A stretch of DNA of 64,000 nucleotides, from positions 54,008-118,007 of the forward strand of contig NZ_NJCX01000016.1 of NCBI RefSeq assembly GCF_002632875.1. The letters run 5' to 3'. The notes under the pieces are model-generated. The model was not told the DNA's origin and made no database searches. It saw only the letters and a list, made by a program, of their open reading frames with translations. The number at the start of each line of letters is the position of its first letter. Positions within the stretch are counted from its first letter, which is position 1. Below, one piece after another: positions 8,810 through 19,986 of the stretch. The position numbers and the translations under genes were made by a program. Source of the DNA: Xenorhabdus kozodoii (GTDB taxonomy: Bacteria; Pseudomonadota; Gammaproteobacteria; Enterobacterales; Enterobacteriaceae).

Positions 8810-9919
8810 ATGAAGTCAGGACGTTATATTGGTGTGATGTCTGGCACCAGCATGGATGGGGTTGATGTTATTTTGGCGCAGATTAGTGATAACGCTGTGA
8901 TTCAACAAGAGAGTTATAGCCACCCTTTTCCGTCAGATCTTAAGCAAAAATTACTTTCCATTTGTCAAGGGCAGCAGACGACATTATCAATGGTCGGGAG
9001 ATTTGACTACGAGCTGGGTACGCTTTTTGCACAAGCTGTTCAAGGGTTGCTGAATAAAGCCGGGCTGACTGCAAAAGAAATTATAGCCATCGGCTGTCAT
9101 GGGCAGACCGTATGGCATGAGCCGGATGGTGAAAAACCTTTTACCATGCAAATTGGTGACAATAACCGTGTAGCCGCATTGACCAATATTACAACAGTCG
9201 GTGATTTCAGACGGCGTGACATGGCTTATGGTGGTCAGGGTGCCCCTTTGGTGCCAGCATTCCATATGGCAGTGTTGGGGCATCCTACAGAAAGACGCAT
9301 CATTTTAAACATTGGTGGAATAGCCAATATCTCCGCACTTCTGCCTAATTCTACCGTTAAAGGATATGATACCGGGCCAGGTAACATGCTGATGGATGCC
9401 TGGACATGGCGGCATAAGCAGTTGCCTTACGACAAAGATGCCCTGTGGGCCAGTGAAGGTGCTGTTGATGGATCTTTGTTACAAAAAATGCTTTCTGATC
9501 CCTATTTCGCACGTACTGCACCGAAGAGTACAGGGCGTGAATATTTTAATCTGGCATGGCTGGAAAAGCAGTTGGCGGATTTTCCAGATATTGCCCCAGT
9601 TGATGTTCAAGCAACATTGGCTGAATTAACGGCTGTGAGCATTGCCCAGCAAGTTATGTTAAATGATGGGTGTGATCGTCTTCTGGTCTGTGGCGGTGGG
9701 GCGCGTAATCCACTCGTGATGAGCCGGTTATCAGATTTATTGCCAGGTACTGAAGTCGCTACAACAGACAAATATGGACTGAGTGGTGACGATATGGAAG
9801 CGCTGGCATTTGCCTGGCTGGCATTTAGAACAATGTCTGGATTATCTGGTAATTTGCCATCAGTGACTGGTGCAGATAGGGAAACGATTTTAGGGGCAAT
9901 TTACCCGGTCGTCAGATAA
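8810..9919 (+). CDS. anmK: Anhydro-N-acetylmuramic acid kinase AnmK
   Basis: A 369-residue cytoplasmic kinase of the ASKHA fold that opens and phosphorylates 1,6-anhydro-MurNAc to MurNAc-6-phosphate during recycling of cell-wall fragments. Visible motifs are the nucleotide-binding [12 protein letters not shown] near the start, [23 protein letters not shown] and [17 protein letters not shown] 8810 is chosen because it follows GGGGAG and gives the family start [14 protein letters not shown]; an opening at 8735 adds 25 unrelated residues. The lysozyme-inhibitor gene mliC, found before pdxH in E. coli, is absent. Confidence 0.95.
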   Translation: MKSGRYIGVMSGTSMDGVDVILAQISDNAVIQQESYSHPFPSDLKQKLLSICQGQQTTLSMVGRFDYELGTLFAQAVQGLLNKAGLTAKEIIAIGCHGQTVWHEPDGEKPFTMQIGDNNRVAALTNITTVGDFRRRDMAYGGQGAPLVPAFHMAVLGHPTERRIILNIGGIANISALLPNSTVKGYDTGPGNMLMDAWTWRHKQLPYDKDALWASEGAVDGSLLQKMLSDPYFARTAPKSTGREYFNLAWLEKQLADFPDIAPVDVQATLAELTAVSIAQQVMLNDGCDRLLVCGGGARNPLVMSRLSDLLPGTEVATTDKYGLSGDDMEALAFAWLAFRTMSGLSGNLPSVTGADRETILGAIYPVVR

Positions 9920-10022
9920 TTGGTGGGATAATGGTCAATTAACAGATGATCATGATTAGAAGACAATTAGCTAACAGATAACAATGGTATGCTAATACTC
10001 ATTAGAAAATCGAGAATTAGAA

Positions 10023-10676
10023 ATGTCAGAAAATAATGAAACGGCTATCGCAGAGCTGCGCCGCGAATATATACGTGGTGGGTTAAGGCGAAAAGATCTT
10101 ACTGAAGAACCGATTGAACTTTTTGAGCGTTGGTTAAAACAAGCCTGTGAAGCTAAGCTCAGCGATCCAACGGCAATGTGTATTGCGACAGTCGATGAAC
10201 ACGGGCAACCTTATCAGCGTATCGTTCTGTTAAAGCATTTTGATGCTGACAACCTGGTATTCTACACCAATCTTGGCAGTCGTAAGGCGAAACATCTGGC
10301 CCAGAATAATCGGATCAGTCTCCACTTTCCCTGGTATCAATTGGAACGTCAGGTTAGTTTTCTTGGCAAAGCTGAACGTTTGTCCCCACTTGAGGTTGTG
10401 AAATATTTTCATAGCCGTCCGAGGGACAGCCAAATCGCAGCCTGGGCCTCTGAGCAATCCGCAAAAATTTCTGCCAGAAGTATTTTGGAAGGGAAGTTTT
10501 TGGAATTGAAACAGAAATTCCAGAATGGTGAAGTTCCTCTCCCCAGTTTTTGGGGCGGATTCAAAGTTAAATTTGATTCAGTTGAATTTTGGCAGGGTGG
10601 TGCCCATCGTCTTCATGATCGTTTCCTGTATCAACGTGAAGGTGATAAGTGGCATGTTGACCGCTTAGCCCCTTAA
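10023..10676 (+). CDS. pdxH: Pyridoxine/pyridoxamine 5'-phosphate oxidase PdxH
   Basis: A 217-residue FMN enzyme that oxidises pyridoxine or pyridoxamine phosphate to pyridoxal phosphate, the last step of vitamin B6 synthesis and salvage. The N-terminal [15 protein letters not shown], the FMN-binding RIVLLKHFD and [11 protein letters not shown], and the C-terminal RLHDRF with final RLAP are all family hallmarks. It lies just upstream of tyrS and pdxY, the same order as E. coli, so two B6 enzymes flank tyrS. Confidence 0.96.
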   Translation: MSENNETAIAELRREYIRGGLRRKDLTEEPIELFERWLKQACEAKLSDPTAMCIATVDEHGQPYQRIVLLKHFDADNLVFYTNLGSRKAKHLAQNNRISLHFPWYQLERQVSFLGKAERLSPLEVVKYFHSRPRDSQIAAWASEQSAKISARSILEGKFLELKQKFQNGEVPLPSFWGGFKVKFDSVEFWQGGAHRLHDRFLYQREGDKWHVDRLAP

Positions 10677-10844
10677 CAAAATGCTTAATACTTAGAGCCT
10701 CAAATTAGCAGAATCTAATCACTTGCAAATTACTACCAGTAGGCGGTGATTTGCAAAGTGAAGGGGATAATTACTGTTTTTAATACTGGCACTTATATTA
10801 CCGGCGTTTTATGCTATAGCACTTGATTTATAACGAGATGCTTA

Positions 10845-10922
10845 TATACCCAATAGGCTTCAAGTTGCAACGTAGCTAAGCAGCTAACAAAACAGCAACT
10901 TGCAAGAAGGGCATAGATATAT
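10845..10922. repeat. Degenerate member of the TATACC repeat family
   Basis: It begins TATACCCAATAGGCTTCAAG and contains the inverted pair CAAGTTGC (10861-10868) and GCAACTTG (10895-10902), as in the 105-bp repeats further right, but lacks their GC-rich central hairpin. It ends about 30 bases before the tyrS start, so it lies in the tyrS promoter or leader. Confidence 0.5.
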
Positions 10923-10953
10923 AAGCAAAATATACAAACCGATGGAGTCATTA

Positions 10954-12225
10954 ATGTCTAGCAATAACCTGATTAAACAACTGCAAGAGCGGGGCCTTGT
11001 TGCCCAGGTAACGGATGAAGAGGCGTTAGCGGAGAGACTGGCGCAAGGTCCGGTTTCTCTCTATTGTGGCTTCGATCCTACCGCTGACAGCTTGCATTTG
11101 GGCCATCTGGTTCCCTTGCTGTGTTTAAAACGATTCCAACTTGCTGGACATAAACCTATTGCGTTGGTTGGCGGAGCGACAGGTTTGATTGGCGATCCAA
11201 GTTTTAAAGCAACTGAGCGCAAATTGAACACAGAAGAAACTGTCAATGAGTGGGTTGAGAAAATTCGTAACCAGGTTTCACCGTTCCTTAGCTTTGAGGG
11301 GGAAAATGGTGCAGAGTTAGCCAATAACTACGAGTGGTTTGGTCAAATGGATGTGCTGACTTTCCTGCGTGATATTGGTAAACATTTCTCTGTCAATCAG
11401 ATGATCAACAAAGAAGCGGTAAAACAGCGCCTTAACCGCGATGATGTTGGTATTTCATACACTGAGTTTTCTTATAACTTATTGCAGTCTTATGATTTTA
11501 CAAACCTGAACAGAAAACAGGGTGTCGAATTGCAGATTGGCGGTTCCGACCAATGGGGCAACATTACTTCAGGTATTGATTTGACACGTCGCTTAAATCA
11601 GCAACAAGTGTTTGGCATGACTGTACCGCTGATCACCAAGTCAGATGGAACTAAATTTGGTAAGACCGAAGGTGGGGCAGTTTGGTTGGATCCGAAGAAA
11701 ACCAGCCCGTACAAATTTTACCAGTTCTGGATTAACACAGCCGATGCAGATGTTTATCGTTTCCTGAAATTCTTTACTTTCATGAGCCTTGAAGAAATTG
11801 ATGCATTGGAAGAAGAAGATAAGAACAGCGGTAAAGCCCCACGTGCTCAATATGTTTTGGCAGAACAAGTCACTGGTCTGGTGCATGGCGAAGAAGGTCT
11901 TGCCGCAGCGAAGCGTATCACCGAAAGTTTATTTTCAGGGGCTATTGCTGATTTGACCGAAGAAGATTTCGCCCAATTGGCGCAAGATGGAATGCCGGCC
12001 ATTGAACTTGAAAAAGGCACAGATCTGCAACAAGCATTGGTCACGGCTGAATTTGTTCCTTCCCGTGGACAGGCTCGAACCATGATAAGCTCTAATGCAG
12101 TTTCTATTAACGGTGAAAAACAGTCCGAACCTATGTATGTATTTACGGATAGCGATCATTTGTTTGGCCGTTATAGCTTATTACGTCGTGGTAAGAAACA
12201 TTATTGCCTTATTAATTGGAAGTAA
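10954..12225 (+). CDS. tyrS: Tyrosyl-tRNA synthetase
   Basis: A 423-residue class I aminoacyl-tRNA synthetase that charges tRNA-Tyr. The HIGH-type signature is HLGH at residues 48-51, the KMSKS equivalent is KFGKT near residue 235, and an S4-like RNA-binding domain occupies the last 70 residues ([19 protein letters not shown]). The start is ATG 10954 ([15 protein letters not shown]); the longer opening at 10900 has no family support and would run through the repeat at 10845-10922. pdxY follows 109 bases downstream. Confidence 0.96.
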   Translation: MSSNNLIKQLQERGLVAQVTDEEALAERLAQGPVSLYCGFDPTADSLHLGHLVPLLCLKRFQLAGHKPIALVGGATGLIGDPSFKATERKLNTEETVNEWVEKIRNQVSPFLSFEGENGAELANNYEWFGQMDVLTFLRDIGKHFSVNQMINKEAVKQRLNRDDVGISYTEFSYNLLQSYDFTNLNRKQGVELQIGGSDQWGNITSGIDLTRRLNQQQVFGMTVPLITKSDGTKFGKTEGGAVWLDPKKTSPYKFYQFWINTADADVYRFLKFFTFMSLEEIDALEEEDKNSGKAPRAQYVLAEQVTGLVHGEEGLAAAKRITESLFSGAIADLTEEDFAQLAQDGMPAIELEKGTDLQQALVTAEFVPSRGQARTMISSNAVSINGEKQSEPMYVFTDSDHLFGRYSLLRRGKKHYCLINWK

Positions 12226-12334
12226 TTAACTAATGTTATTATTAAGGGCAACAAAAATGTTGCCCTTAATGTATCTGGTGTTTTTATAAATATTATCTAT
12301 TCATAAATCAAAAAATAATAAACTAGGCCAAATC

Positions 12335-13213
12335 ATGAATAACGTTCTTTCAATTCAGTCTCATGTTGTCTTTGGGCATGCAGGAAATAGTGCGGCTGTT
12401 TTTCCAATGCGTCGTATGGGAGTGAACGTATGGGCATTAAATACAGTTCAGTTTTCAAACCATACCCAATATCCTCAATGGCGTGGTTGTGTCATGCCGC
12501 CAGAACATTTGTCTGAAATCGTGCAGGGAATTGGTGAAATTAATAAACTGGCATCCTGTAATGCCATCCTGAGTGGTTATATTGGTTCCGCCGAGCAGGG
12601 TAATTATATTCTTGATATCGTCAAGCAGGTTAAAAAAGCTAACCCTGAAGCCTGGTATTTTTGTGACCCTGTCATGGGGCACCCGGAAAAAGGTTGTATC
12701 GTTGCGCCTGGGGTTGCTGAATTTTTATGTAATAACGCATTACCTGCTAGTGATATTATTGCACCTAATTTATTGGAGCTTGAAACATTGGCTATGCGGA
12801 AAATTGGTAGTGTAGAACAGGCAATCTCCGCAGCGCGTGAGTTATGTGAAAAAGGCCCTAAGATTGTATTGGTTAAACATTTGAGCCGTGCAGGTTATCA
12901 GGCAGATTGTTTTGAAATGCTTTTGGTGACGAAAGAGCATAGTTGGCACGTCAGTCGCCCATTAATTGATACAGGGGTGCGTCAACCGGTTGGTGTTGGT
13001 GACTTAACTAGCGGCCTGTTTCTCGCCAATTTATTAAAAAGCCCCTCCTTGACAAATGAAACATTGCAAGCTGCTTTAGAACATGTTGCGGCCGCAGTCT
13101 ACGAAGTGATGCTGGAAACGCAAAAGCGTGAGGAATATGAATTACAAATTGTTGCAGCCCAAGATAAGATAGCCACGCCAGAACATCAATTTCACGCTGT
13201 AAAAATAGACTGA
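12335..13213 (+). CDS. pdxY: Pyridoxal kinase PdxY
   Basis: A 292-residue ribokinase-fold enzyme that phosphorylates pyridoxal to pyridoxal 5'-phosphate in B6 salvage. The start [25 protein letters not shown] is the PdxY substrate-binding region, and the C-terminal [22 protein letters not shown] holds the GxGD catalytic motif and anion hole. It is slightly longer than E. coli PdxY (about 286) through its C-terminal tail. It may be co-transcribed with tyrS. A strong bidirectional terminator follows. Confidence 0.96.
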   Translation: MNNVLSIQSHVVFGHAGNSAAVFPMRRMGVNVWALNTVQFSNHTQYPQWRGCVMPPEHLSEIVQGIGEINKLASCNAILSGYIGSAEQGNYILDIVKQVKKANPEAWYFCDPVMGHPEKGCIVAPGVAEFLCNNALPASDIIAPNLLELETLAMRKIGSVEQAISAARELCEKGPKIVLVKHLSRAGYQADCFEMLLVTKEHSWHVSRPLIDTGVRQPVGVGDLTSGLFLANLLKSPSLTNETLQAALEHVAAAVYEVMLETQKREEYELQIVAAQDKIATPEHQFHAVKID

Positions 13214-13306
13214 CGCTGGAAATTATTTTTCTGGTATGTTAACCGCTACAGACTGACACAGTGTATTACCGGAAGGGATGCTTTGGTGACTTGGTCTAGC
13301 TTTAAA

Positions 13307-13348
13307 CAAAAAAGCCCCTTCCATAATTTTATGGAAGGGGCTTTTTTT
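13307..13348. terminator. Bidirectional terminator between pdxY and fabI
   Basis: AAAAAAGCCCCTTCCATAA pairs perfectly with the right arm and ends in TTTTTTT. The left arm gives a matching A-run, so it can end pdxY on the plus strand and fabI on the minus strand. Confidence 0.92.
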
Positions 13349-13365
13349 AACGTATTGGTGCGCGA

Positions 13366-14154
13366 TTACTTTAATTCTAACTCATTCATGGCAGCAATGC
13401 TGAAACCGCCATCAACATGTAAGATCTCGCCAGTAATACCACCAGACAGATCTGAGCACAGGAAGGCAGCAGCATTACCGACATCTTCTGTTGTCACGGT
13501 GCGGCGAATAGGTGTCACTGCTTCACAGTGTGCCAGCATCTTACGGAAGTCTTTGATACCAGAAGCCGCCAGAGTACGGATTGGGCCAGCAGAGATACCA
13601 TTAACACGAATGCCTTCCACACCCATTGCATTTGCCATATAACGCACGTTGGCTTCCAGAGAGGCTTTCGCCAAACCCATTACGTTATAGTTAGGAATTG
13701 CACGCTCGGCACCCAGATAGCTTAAGGTGAGCAGGGCGGAACCAGGATTTAGCATATTACGGCAGACTTTCGCCATTGCGACAAAGCTGTATGCGCTGAT
13801 GTCATGTGCAATTTTGAAACCTTCGCGGCTGACAGCATTAACGTAATCACCATCAAGTTGGTCAGCCGGCGCATAACCGATAGAGTGAACAAAACCATCG
13901 AATTTAGGCCATACTTTGCCTAATTCAACGAACAATGCGTCGATACTTTCGTCTTCAGCCACATCACATGGCAGGACGATATCTGAATTCAGTGATGCAG
14001 CGAATTCTTCGACACGAGGTTTCAACTTGTCATTTTGGTAGGTAAAAGCCAGCTCTGCTCCTTGATCGTGCATTGCCTTGGCAATTCCATAAGCGATAGA
14101 CAGTTTGCTGGCGACGCCAGTAATGAGAATGCGCTTGCCGGTCATGAAACCCAT
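13366..14154 (-). CDS. fabI: Enoyl-ACP reductase FabI
   Basis: A 262-residue NADH-dependent short-chain dehydrogenase that performs the last reduction of each fatty-acid elongation cycle and is the triclosan target. Catalytic Tyr146, Tyr156 and Lys163 fall exactly as in E. coli, and the N-terminal [15 protein letters not shown] binds cofactor. ATG 14154 ([10 protein letters not shown]) is chosen because it follows AAGGAT and matches the family; the longer opening reads through a 19-bp tandem repeat. It lies downstream of sapF in the same direction, as in E. coli, with its own 199-base promoter region. Confidence 0.96.
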   Translation of the reverse strand: MGFMTGKRILITGVASKLSIAYGIAKAMHDQGAELAFTYQNDKLKPRVEEFAASLNSDIVLPCDVAEDESIDALFVELGKVWPKFDGFVHSIGYAPADQLDGDYVNAVSREGFKIAHDISAYSFVAMAKVCRNMLNPGSALLTLSYLGAERAIPNYNVMGLAKASLEANVRYMANAMGVEGIRVNGISAGPIRTLAASGIKDFRKMLAHCEAVTPIRRTVTTEDVGNAAAFLCSDLSGGITGEILHVDGGFSIAAMNELELK

Positions 14155-14166
14155 AGCAGTATCCTT

Positions 14167-14204
14167 ATTGTTCTTTGTGATCAAAATTGTTCTTTGTGAT
14201 CAAA
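14167..14204. repeat. Perfect 19-bp tandem duplication before fabI
   Basis: ATTGTTCTTTGTGATCAAA occurs at 14167-14185 and again at 14186-14204 with no mismatch. It lies immediately upstream of the fabI ribosome binding site, so in the leader or core promoter. It contains the palindrome TGATCA. The duplication looks recent. Confidence 0.9.
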
Positions 14205-14353
14205 CACCAAAAGCCATGGGGAATAAACCTCTCACCATGACTACGGCATTTAGGGTGAATAAACGGGGATGATTCTACCACGCCAGAGGGACATTGTGGT
14301 GAGTTTCCCATTCTGTTCCGATCAGTGCTCAAAATACATCCAACCCCAACACA

Positions 14354-15163
14354 TTAGTTAATGTCCTGTCGCCATGCTTCCGCAGACAGGGCTTCACCAA
14401 AGTGGCTGGCGATTAATTTGCGTGTAATATCATGCAGCGGAGAAGCCAGAACCTCCGCCGTATTGCCACGCTCGACAACTTCCCCTTGATGCATGACCAG
14501 TACTTGATCACTGATATGTTTCATCATACCGAGATGCTGGGTGACATAGATATACGAAATACCGTGTTTTTCCTGTAATTCCAGCATCAAGTTGATGATT
14601 TGGGAACGCATCGACATATCAAGAGAAGCCAGTGCCTCGTCTGCCACAATGATTTGTGGTTGCAATATTAAAGCCCGTGCTAACGCCACACGCTGCTTTT
14701 GTCCTGATGCAAGCATATGTGGATAATAATTGGCATGATCTGGCAATAAACCCACTTGCCGCAATGTTTGGTTGATACGTTTTTCCCGTTCAGGGGGGGA
14801 TAACTCCGTATTCAAGATTAACGGCATATCCAGGATCTGGCCAATGCGCTGACGGGGATTCAGGGATGTACTGGGATCTTGGAAAATCATGCGAATGCGC
14901 TGGCTGCGATAGCTGTAATCCCCGTAAGACAGCTTATGGCTGTTAATCAGAATCTCACCTGATGTCGGTTCAATCACCCCTGATAACATTCTCGCTAATG
15001 TGGATTTACCGGAACCATTTGCACCAAGAATGGCGAGTGTTTTTTTCGGTTGCAAAGTAAAACTCACCGGTTTTACAGCGTCAAGCTGATGATGGCGGAA
15101 TAGCCCAGTTCGATAGCGAAATGTTTTAGTCAGGTTTTTAACTTCCAGTAATGTCTCAACCAA
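14354..15163 (-). CDS. sapF: Sap transporter ATPase SapF
   Basis: A 269-residue ABC-transporter ATPase on the cytoplasmic face of the SapBC channel. Walker A is GANGSGKS (about residues 49-56), the signature region is the atypical LASGQKQRVALARAL, and Walker B is QIIVADEALASLD. The Sap system is linked to resistance to antimicrobial peptides and to putrescine export in E. coli, and may take up peptides for breakdown. It starts directly after the sapD stop at 15164. It is the last gene of the operon, ahead of fabI. Confidence 0.93.
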   Translation of the reverse strand: MVETLLEVKNLTKTFRYRTGLFRHHQLDAVKPVSFTLQPKKTLAILGANGSGKSTLARMLSGVIEPTSGEILINSHKLSYGDYSYRSQRIRMIFQDPSTSLNPRQRIGQILDMPLILNTELSPPEREKRINQTLRQVGLLPDHANYYPHMLASGQKQRVALARALILQPQIIVADEALASLDMSMRSQIINLMLELQEKHGISYIYVTQHLGMMKHISDQVLVMHQGEVVERGNTAEVLASPLHDITRKLIASHFGEALSAEAWRQDIN

Positions 15164-16156
15164 TTACGATTCCTCTATATTCAAAGGGAAATGACAGGCG
15201 AATGCATGGTTCTTAATCACCCGTAACCGTGGGGTTGCAATACAGGTTTTTTGTGCATAAGGACAACGTGGCCCCAAACGGCAACCTACCGGTAGATGTT
15301 CCAGTGAGGGGATCGCGCCAGATAGCGTATTTAACCGACCTTTATGTGGTAGCGGACTGCCAAAATCAGGAATTGAACGGATCAGTGCCTGAGTATAGGG
15401 ATGATAAGGCTTCACCAGTAATTCGTCCGGTGTCGCACTTTCCACTGTCTGACCGCAATACAGCACATTGATACGTTTGACCAGCTTACTCATCATTTGC
15501 AGGTCATGGCTAATTAACAGGATAGTCATGTTGTTATTCTGATTGAGGCTTGATAGCAAACGGAATATTTGTGCTTGTGTCGTTGGCTCCATCGCATTGG
15601 TGGGTTCATCGGCAATCAACAATCGTGGCTGGTTGGCAAGCGCAATGGCGATCATCACTTTTTGACATTCACCTTCTGTCAATTCATAAGGGTAACTGTG
15701 CATGATGTCATCATGATCTTTAATGCCAACACGGTGCAGCAGCTCAATGGCACGACGTTTTCGCCAATGAAATCTTTGCCACCAACGACCCTTATACGTC
15801 CACCCAGGAATAGATTGAATAATCTGTTTGCCAATATTTTCGGATGGATCGAGACATGACTGTGGCTCCTGAAAAATCATTGAAATATTGTGGCCAATCA
15901 CCTTACGACGTTGCCGTGGCGTCAGGCGCAATAAATCAATATCGTTAAAGCGGAAACGATCTGCGGTGACGTTGAGGTTATCTTTTGTCACGCCACAAAT
16001 CGCTTTGGCAATCAAACTTTTACCTGAACCTGATTCGCCGGCTAAACCCAATATTTCACCCTCAGTCAGTGAAATACTCATGCGATCAACGGCTTTGACA
16101 GGGCCTTCTGCCGTCATAAATTCAATGGTGAGGTTTCGAATATCAAGTAATGGCAT
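15164..16156 (-). CDS. sapD: Sap transporter ATPase SapD
   Basis: A 330-residue ABC ATPase, partner of SapF. Walker A is GESGSGKS, the signature is degenerate ([16 protein letters not shown] in place of LSGGQ), and Walker B is [13 protein letters not shown]. The C-terminal oligopeptide-transporter motif [15 protein letters not shown] contains the cysteines typical of the Opp/Dpp ATPase family. SapD also supplies ATP-binding function to Trk potassium transport in E. coli. Its start overlaps the sapC stop by one base (TAATG), implying translational coupling. Confidence 0.93.
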   Translation of the reverse strand: MPLLDIRNLTIEFMTAEGPVKAVDRMSISLTEGEILGLAGESGSGKSLIAKAICGVTKDNLNVTADRFRFNDIDLLRLTPRQRRKVIGHNISMIFQEPQSCLDPSENIGKQIIQSIPGWTYKGRWWQRFHWRKRRAIELLHRVGIKDHDDIMHSYPYELTEGECQKVMIAIALANQPRLLIADEPTNAMEPTTQAQIFRLLSSLNQNNNMTILLISHDLQMMSKLVKRINVLYCGQTVESATPDELLVKPYHPYTQALIRSIPDFGSPLPHKGRLNTLSGAIPSLEHLPVGCRLGPRCPYAQKTCIATPRLRVIKNHAFACHFPLNIEES

Positions 16157-17043
16157 TATTCGACTCCTGCGTTAATAGCGCGGTGCAGGCCGTCACCCAA
16201 TAAGTTAACCAGCAAGACGCTGAGCATAATTGCGGCTCCAGGTAACATAACAGTCCACGGTGCAGCATAGATCAACTCTAATGAATCGCCTAACATGGCT
16301 CCCCATTCAGGAGACGCCAGTTGTGCACCAAGATTGAGAAATCCCAGCGCGGCAATATCAAGAATAGCGATAGAGAGTGCGCGGGTTAGTTCACTGACTA
16401 TCACCGCAGTGATATTGGGGAAAACGGCATAACGTAAAATATGGTAGCTTGACGCACCATCTAAACGCGCGGCGATAATGTATTCTTTATCCAGTTCATC
16501 ATGTACAGCGCTATAAACGGTACGTACTATTCTTGGTAGCAATACCAGTGCAACGGCGATCATGGCGTGTTGCAGGCTGGCGCCAACAAAAGCAACCACA
16601 ATGATAGCCAGTAGCAATGAAGGAATAGAGAGCAAGGTATCAAGAATATGGTTCAAAACCGCCGATCTCAAGCCATGCGTCATGCCGGCAAGGCTACCGA
16701 TGATTAACCCTACAATGGCCGCTACCGCAGTGGCAACCAATGCGCTGCCAAAGGTGGAAGACGTGCCAATCAATAGACGGCTGAAAATATCACGGCCGAG
16801 ATCGTCAGTTCCAAGGAAAAAAGCGACATTGCCGTAATGCGACCAGGAAGGTGGCATCAACTGGGCCGTAAATTGTTGATCAAGCCGATATGGGGAGAGA
16901 TGATCGCCTAACAGGCTGAGTGCAATTAAAATTAATACCCCATAAAAACCCGTCATTGCCAAGATATCAGCAGAGAAAAATCGCCAGATAACCCTCAATG
17001 GCGAGGGCATTTTCTTTTCTTGGTAAAAATTATCTAAGGGCAT
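16156..17043 (-). CDS. sapC: Sap transporter permease SapC
   Basis: A 295-residue inner-membrane permease of the DppC/OppC class. It has about six hydrophobic segments and the ATPase-coupling EAA loop around [23 protein letters not shown]. The N-terminus [11 protein letters not shown] and C-terminus INAGVE match E. coli SapC (296 residues). The start lies inside the last codons of sapB (14-base overlap), so the operon is tightly coupled. Confidence 0.93.
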   Translation of the reverse strand: MPLDNFYQEKKMPSPLRVIWRFFSADILAMTGFYGVLILIALSLLGDHLSPYRLDQQFTAQLMPPSWSHYGNVAFFLGTDDLGRDIFSRLLIGTSSTFGSALVATAVAAIVGLIIGSLAGMTHGLRSAVLNHILDTLLSIPSLLLAIIVVAFVGASLQHAMIAVALVLLPRIVRTVYSAVHDELDKEYIIAARLDGASSYHILRYAVFPNITAVIVSELTRALSIAILDIAALGFLNLGAQLASPEWGAMLGDSLELIYAAPWTVMLPGAAIMLSVLLVNLLGDGLHRAINAGVE

Positions 17044-17995
17044 ACCATTCCTTATGCTTCAGGGGGTTAGCCATTGCCCCAATAATATCTGTCAGAATAT
17101 TCACTGAAATAACCAGCGTGCCTATCACCATGACGCCCGCCGAAATGGCGGAATAATCCTGCTGGCGGATGGCACTAATGAGCCAACGCCCTAAACCTGG
17201 CCAGTTAAAGACTTGCTCTGTCACCATCGCCAATGTGAGCATGGTTGAAAATTGTAACCCCAACTTAGGAATGATGGGAGGCAAGGCATTATGCAATAAG
17301 TGGCGACGGATGATCGTTAGCCGTGATAAACCCCGTGTTGCTGCTGATTTGATGTAATTTGCACCTGAGACTTCTTCTGTACTATTGCGCATCAGACGGA
17401 TAACTTCGGTAGTCGGGGCGACGGCCAACGTGATAACGGGCAAAATCATATGCAGAATAACGCTCATGATTATTTCATTGCGATAGGGAGCCTTTGACAG
17501 CCAGGCATCAATCAACGCAGAGCCGGTGACAGGCTCCATCCGATAGAGTAAATCAAACCGTCCTGAAACAGGCAGCCAACCCAAATAAAGTGAAAAAAAC
17601 AGGATCAGCAGTAAAGCCAGCCAGAAAACGGGAATGGAAAAACCACACAAGGCAAAGGTGCTGATAATGATATCCGCTTTTTTGTTGCGCCAGACACCCG
17701 CAATAATCCCAAGAGGGATACCGATTAACAATGCCATAGAGAAAGAAAGGAGACAAAGTTCCATCGTGGCAGGGAGAACGGCATACAGTTGGTCAATAAT
17801 CCGTTCCCCATTAATTCTGGAAATACCAAAATCCCACTGGAGCAGGCTACGGAAGTAGTAAACATAGGCGTCTGACAGTGATGCGCCACTCAATGCCCCC
17901 TGAGGGGTGAAATACATCAGGCTGAAACTGATTAATGAAAGAAAAAACAACGTCACAACCAGAAGCAGTAAACGACGCAAGATATAAATAATCAT
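17030..17995 (-). CDS. sapB: Sap transporter permease SapB
   Basis: A 321-residue permease of the DppB/OppB class with an N-terminal membrane anchor ([20 protein letters not shown]) and the EAA loop in [19 protein letters not shown]. Together with SapC it forms the channel through the inner membrane. Its ATG overlaps the sapA stop by four bases (ATGA). The length equals E. coli SapB. Confidence 0.94.
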   Translation of the reverse strand: MIIYILRRLLLLVVTLFFLSLISFSLMYFTPQGALSGASLSDAYVYYFRSLLQWDFGISRINGERIIDQLYAVLPATMELCLLSFSMALLIGIPLGIIAGVWRNKKADIIISTFALCGFSIPVFWLALLLILFFSLYLGWLPVSGRFDLLYRMEPVTGSALIDAWLSKAPYRNEIIMSVILHMILPVITLAVAPTTEVIRLMRNSTEEVSGANYIKSAATRGLSRLTIIRRHLLHNALPPIIPKLGLQFSTMLTLAMVTEQVFNWPGLGRWLISAIRQQDYSAISAGVMVIGTLVISVNILTDIIGAMANPLKHKEWYALR

Positions 17996-19731
17996 TTGCT
18001 TCCTTTTTTATTTTCCCCAGGAACGCGGGCGTCCTGTTCGCGGTAAACCGTGTCAAAGGCGCTATTGCCAAACGGACTCAGCACCAATCCCTTAATGTTA
18101 TAACGGGAGATTTGCAAACGCATTGAATAGGCCAGTGGCAATACAGGTAATTGTTGCGCAAGAATTTCTTGTACGACATGATAATTTTTAATGCGTGAAG
18201 CAAGTTGTTGATTTAATAAGGCCTGATGCAGTGCTTCATCAAACGCTGAATGACACCAACGGCTTAGATTCGTTTGGGATGCAATGGCGGCACAACTCAA
18301 TAATGGGCGGAAAAAACTATCGGGATCGTTGCTATCAGTAGACCAGCCTGCCAGCGTCATATCGTGGGTTTTATCCATGAGCTGGCTTTCCTGAAAACGG
18401 CCTTCGACGGGACGAATAGACATCTTGATACCCACTTGTGCCAAATCTGCCTGAATGAGCTCCGCCATTTTCAGCGGGCTTGGATTATAGGATTGTGAAG
18501 CGGTTGGAACCCATAAGGTTAATTCCAGTCCACTTAATCCCAGCTTGTTTAACATCTTCCGGGATTTTTCAGGATTGTATTCGGTGACTTCAGCACGATT
18601 ATCATACGCCCATGATGCACGAGGCAAAATAGATGCCGCCGTCTCTGCCGTGCCATAGTAAATGGATTTCATCAGGCGTTGGTTATTGATGGCGTAAGCG
18701 ATGGCTTGACGGACGGCTAGCTGATCCAGCGGCGGTTTACTGGTATTAAAAGCCAGATAGGCGATATTCATGCCTGAACGTAATGTCTGCCGCAGATTGG
18801 GATCATCATGCAAAATGTTCCATTGATTTGCATCGGGATAAGCCAGTACATCACATTCACCTGTGAGCAGTTTTGAGATCCTGCCTGTGCCGCCAGCGCC
18901 AGTATCGATAACGACCTGTTCCATGCGCGGTTTACCTTTCCAATAGTTATCATGGCGCACAAGGCGGATAAATTGGTCCATTTGATAATCTTCCAGCATG
19001 AAGGGACCTGTTCCGACAGGCTTCCAATCTATTTGCCCTTGTCGGTTTATTTTCTGCAATTTTTCCGCATATTCCTCAGACAATACAGGTGCATAGTGGG
19101 TTGCCAGGTGCCAGAGAAAAGAAGCATCGGGAGCATTGAGGCGAAATTCGACAGTATATTGGTTGATTTTCCGAATATCCTTGACTGAATCACCGAATTG
19201 CAAACTATCAAAATAGGGATAAGAGCCGCCGTTAACATCATGATAATAATGTGTTTTGTCAAAAACACGGCGGAAGCTGAAAACAACATCATCCGCGTCC
19301 ATCGTGCGGGTTGGTGTAAACCACTCAGTTGTTTGGAAAGCAACATTATGGCGCAGGTAAAAGCGATAAGTTGCCCCGTTATCCCGAACTTCCCAGTTTG
19401 TAGCCAGTTCAGGAACCAAACGATAGGTAAAGGGATCAACACCCAACAGGCGATTATAAATCTGCGCAGCAAGCGTATCCACGGTCAGGCCGCTGATAGC
19501 CATTTGGGGATTAAAGGTATTCAAATTGCCATTAACGCAATAAATAAAGCCGTTGTGCCGTAAGCTTGTTGAAATATGGGACAGGCTTTCCGACGTGTTG
19601 TTCTGGCTCGATTTGGCCGGTTCTGGAATGGAAACCGCAACCGTTTCTGGCGTAGCGTCCTTGGCCGCCAGAGTCGGGGCAGAAGTCAATAATATAATCC
19701 AGTAAATCAAATAACGCATATAAAATGTCAT
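17992..19731 (-). CDS. sapA: Sap periplasmic binding protein SapA
   Basis: A 579-residue solute-binding protein of the SBP_bac_5 (oligopeptide) family. A signal peptide ([19 protein letters not shown], cleavage near LAA) exports it to the periplasm, where SapA binds cationic peptides or haem and presents them to SapBC. The mature core is close to E. coli SapA (for example [27 protein letters not shown] stretches), but an extra 25-30 residues of low complexity follow the signal. The start is uncertain: ATG 19731 or ATG 19719, neither with a clear Shine-Dalgarno sequence. The ryhB gene is divergent upstream. Confidence 0.92.
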   Translation of the reverse strand: MTFYMRYLIYWIILLTSAPTLAAKDATPETVAVSIPEPAKSSQNNTSESLSHISTSLRHNGFIYCVNGNLNTFNPQMAISGLTVDTLAAQIYNRLLGVDPFTYRLVPELATNWEVRDNGATYRFYLRHNVAFQTTEWFTPTRTMDADDVVFSFRRVFDKTHYYHDVNGGSYPYFDSLQFGDSVKDIRKINQYTVEFRLNAPDASFLWHLATHYAPVLSEEYAEKLQKINRQGQIDWKPVGTGPFMLEDYQMDQFIRLVRHDNYWKGKPRMEQVVIDTGAGGTGRISKLLTGECDVLAYPDANQWNILHDDPNLRQTLRSGMNIAYLAFNTSKPPLDQLAVRQAIAYAINNQRLMKSIYYGTAETAASILPRASWAYDNRAEVTEYNPEKSRKMLNKLGLSGLELTLWVPTASQSYNPSPLKMAELIQADLAQVGIKMSIRPVEGRFQESQLMDKTHDMTLAGWSTDSNDPDSFFRPLLSCAAIASQTNLSRWCHSAFDEALHQALLNQQLASRIKNYHVVQEILAQQLPVLPLAYSMRLQISRYNIKGLVLSPFGNSAFDTVYREQDARVPGENKKGSK

Positions 19732-19842
19732 TCATAAAAAGGAGTTTGGCTATTGTAACTTAATTAACGCTTTTTGCTCAAAAACAACGGCCAGATCACG
19801 ATGGTGAGAAAAATGCGTAATAAAACACTTTACAAGTGAAAT

Positions 19843-19857
19843 TGATAAGTATTATCA
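19843..19857. promoter_or_regulatory. Fur box overlapping the ryhB promoter
   Basis: TGATAAG-T-ATTATCA matches the 7-1-7 Fur consensus at 14 of 15 positions and overlaps the likely -10 element TATTAT (19850-19855). A -35-like TTTACA lies at 19829-19834. Iron-loaded Fur bound here would block RNA polymerase. Confidence 0.85.
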
Positions 19858-19860
19858 TTC

Positions 19861-19980
19861 GCATGTGCTTTCAGGGAGACACCCTTGTAGTATCAAGTAG
19901 GTATCTCATAAAAGGCACGACATTGCTCACATTGCTTCCAGTATTTTTTATTAGCCGGCTCGGGTGCCGGCTATTTTTTT
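19861..19980 (+). ncRNA. ryhB: Iron-starvation small RNA RyhB
   Basis: About 120 bases on the plus strand between divergently placed sapA and pspF. The region from 19915 carries the RyhB core GCACGACATTGCTCACATTG followed by CTTCCAGTATT, identical to E. coli RyhB as I recall it. The 5' part (CAGGGAGACACCC) is a diverged version of the E. coli 5' stem. It ends in a rho-independent terminator, AGCCGGC-TCGGGT-GCCGGCT plus seven T after one A, at 19953-19980, with the U-rich Hfq-binding stretch before it. RyhB pairs with mRNAs of iron-using proteins when iron is scarce and triggers their decay; its core matches the sodB start in this window. The 5' end is estimated from the promoter. Confidence 0.92.
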
Positions 19981-19986
19981 GTCTAT

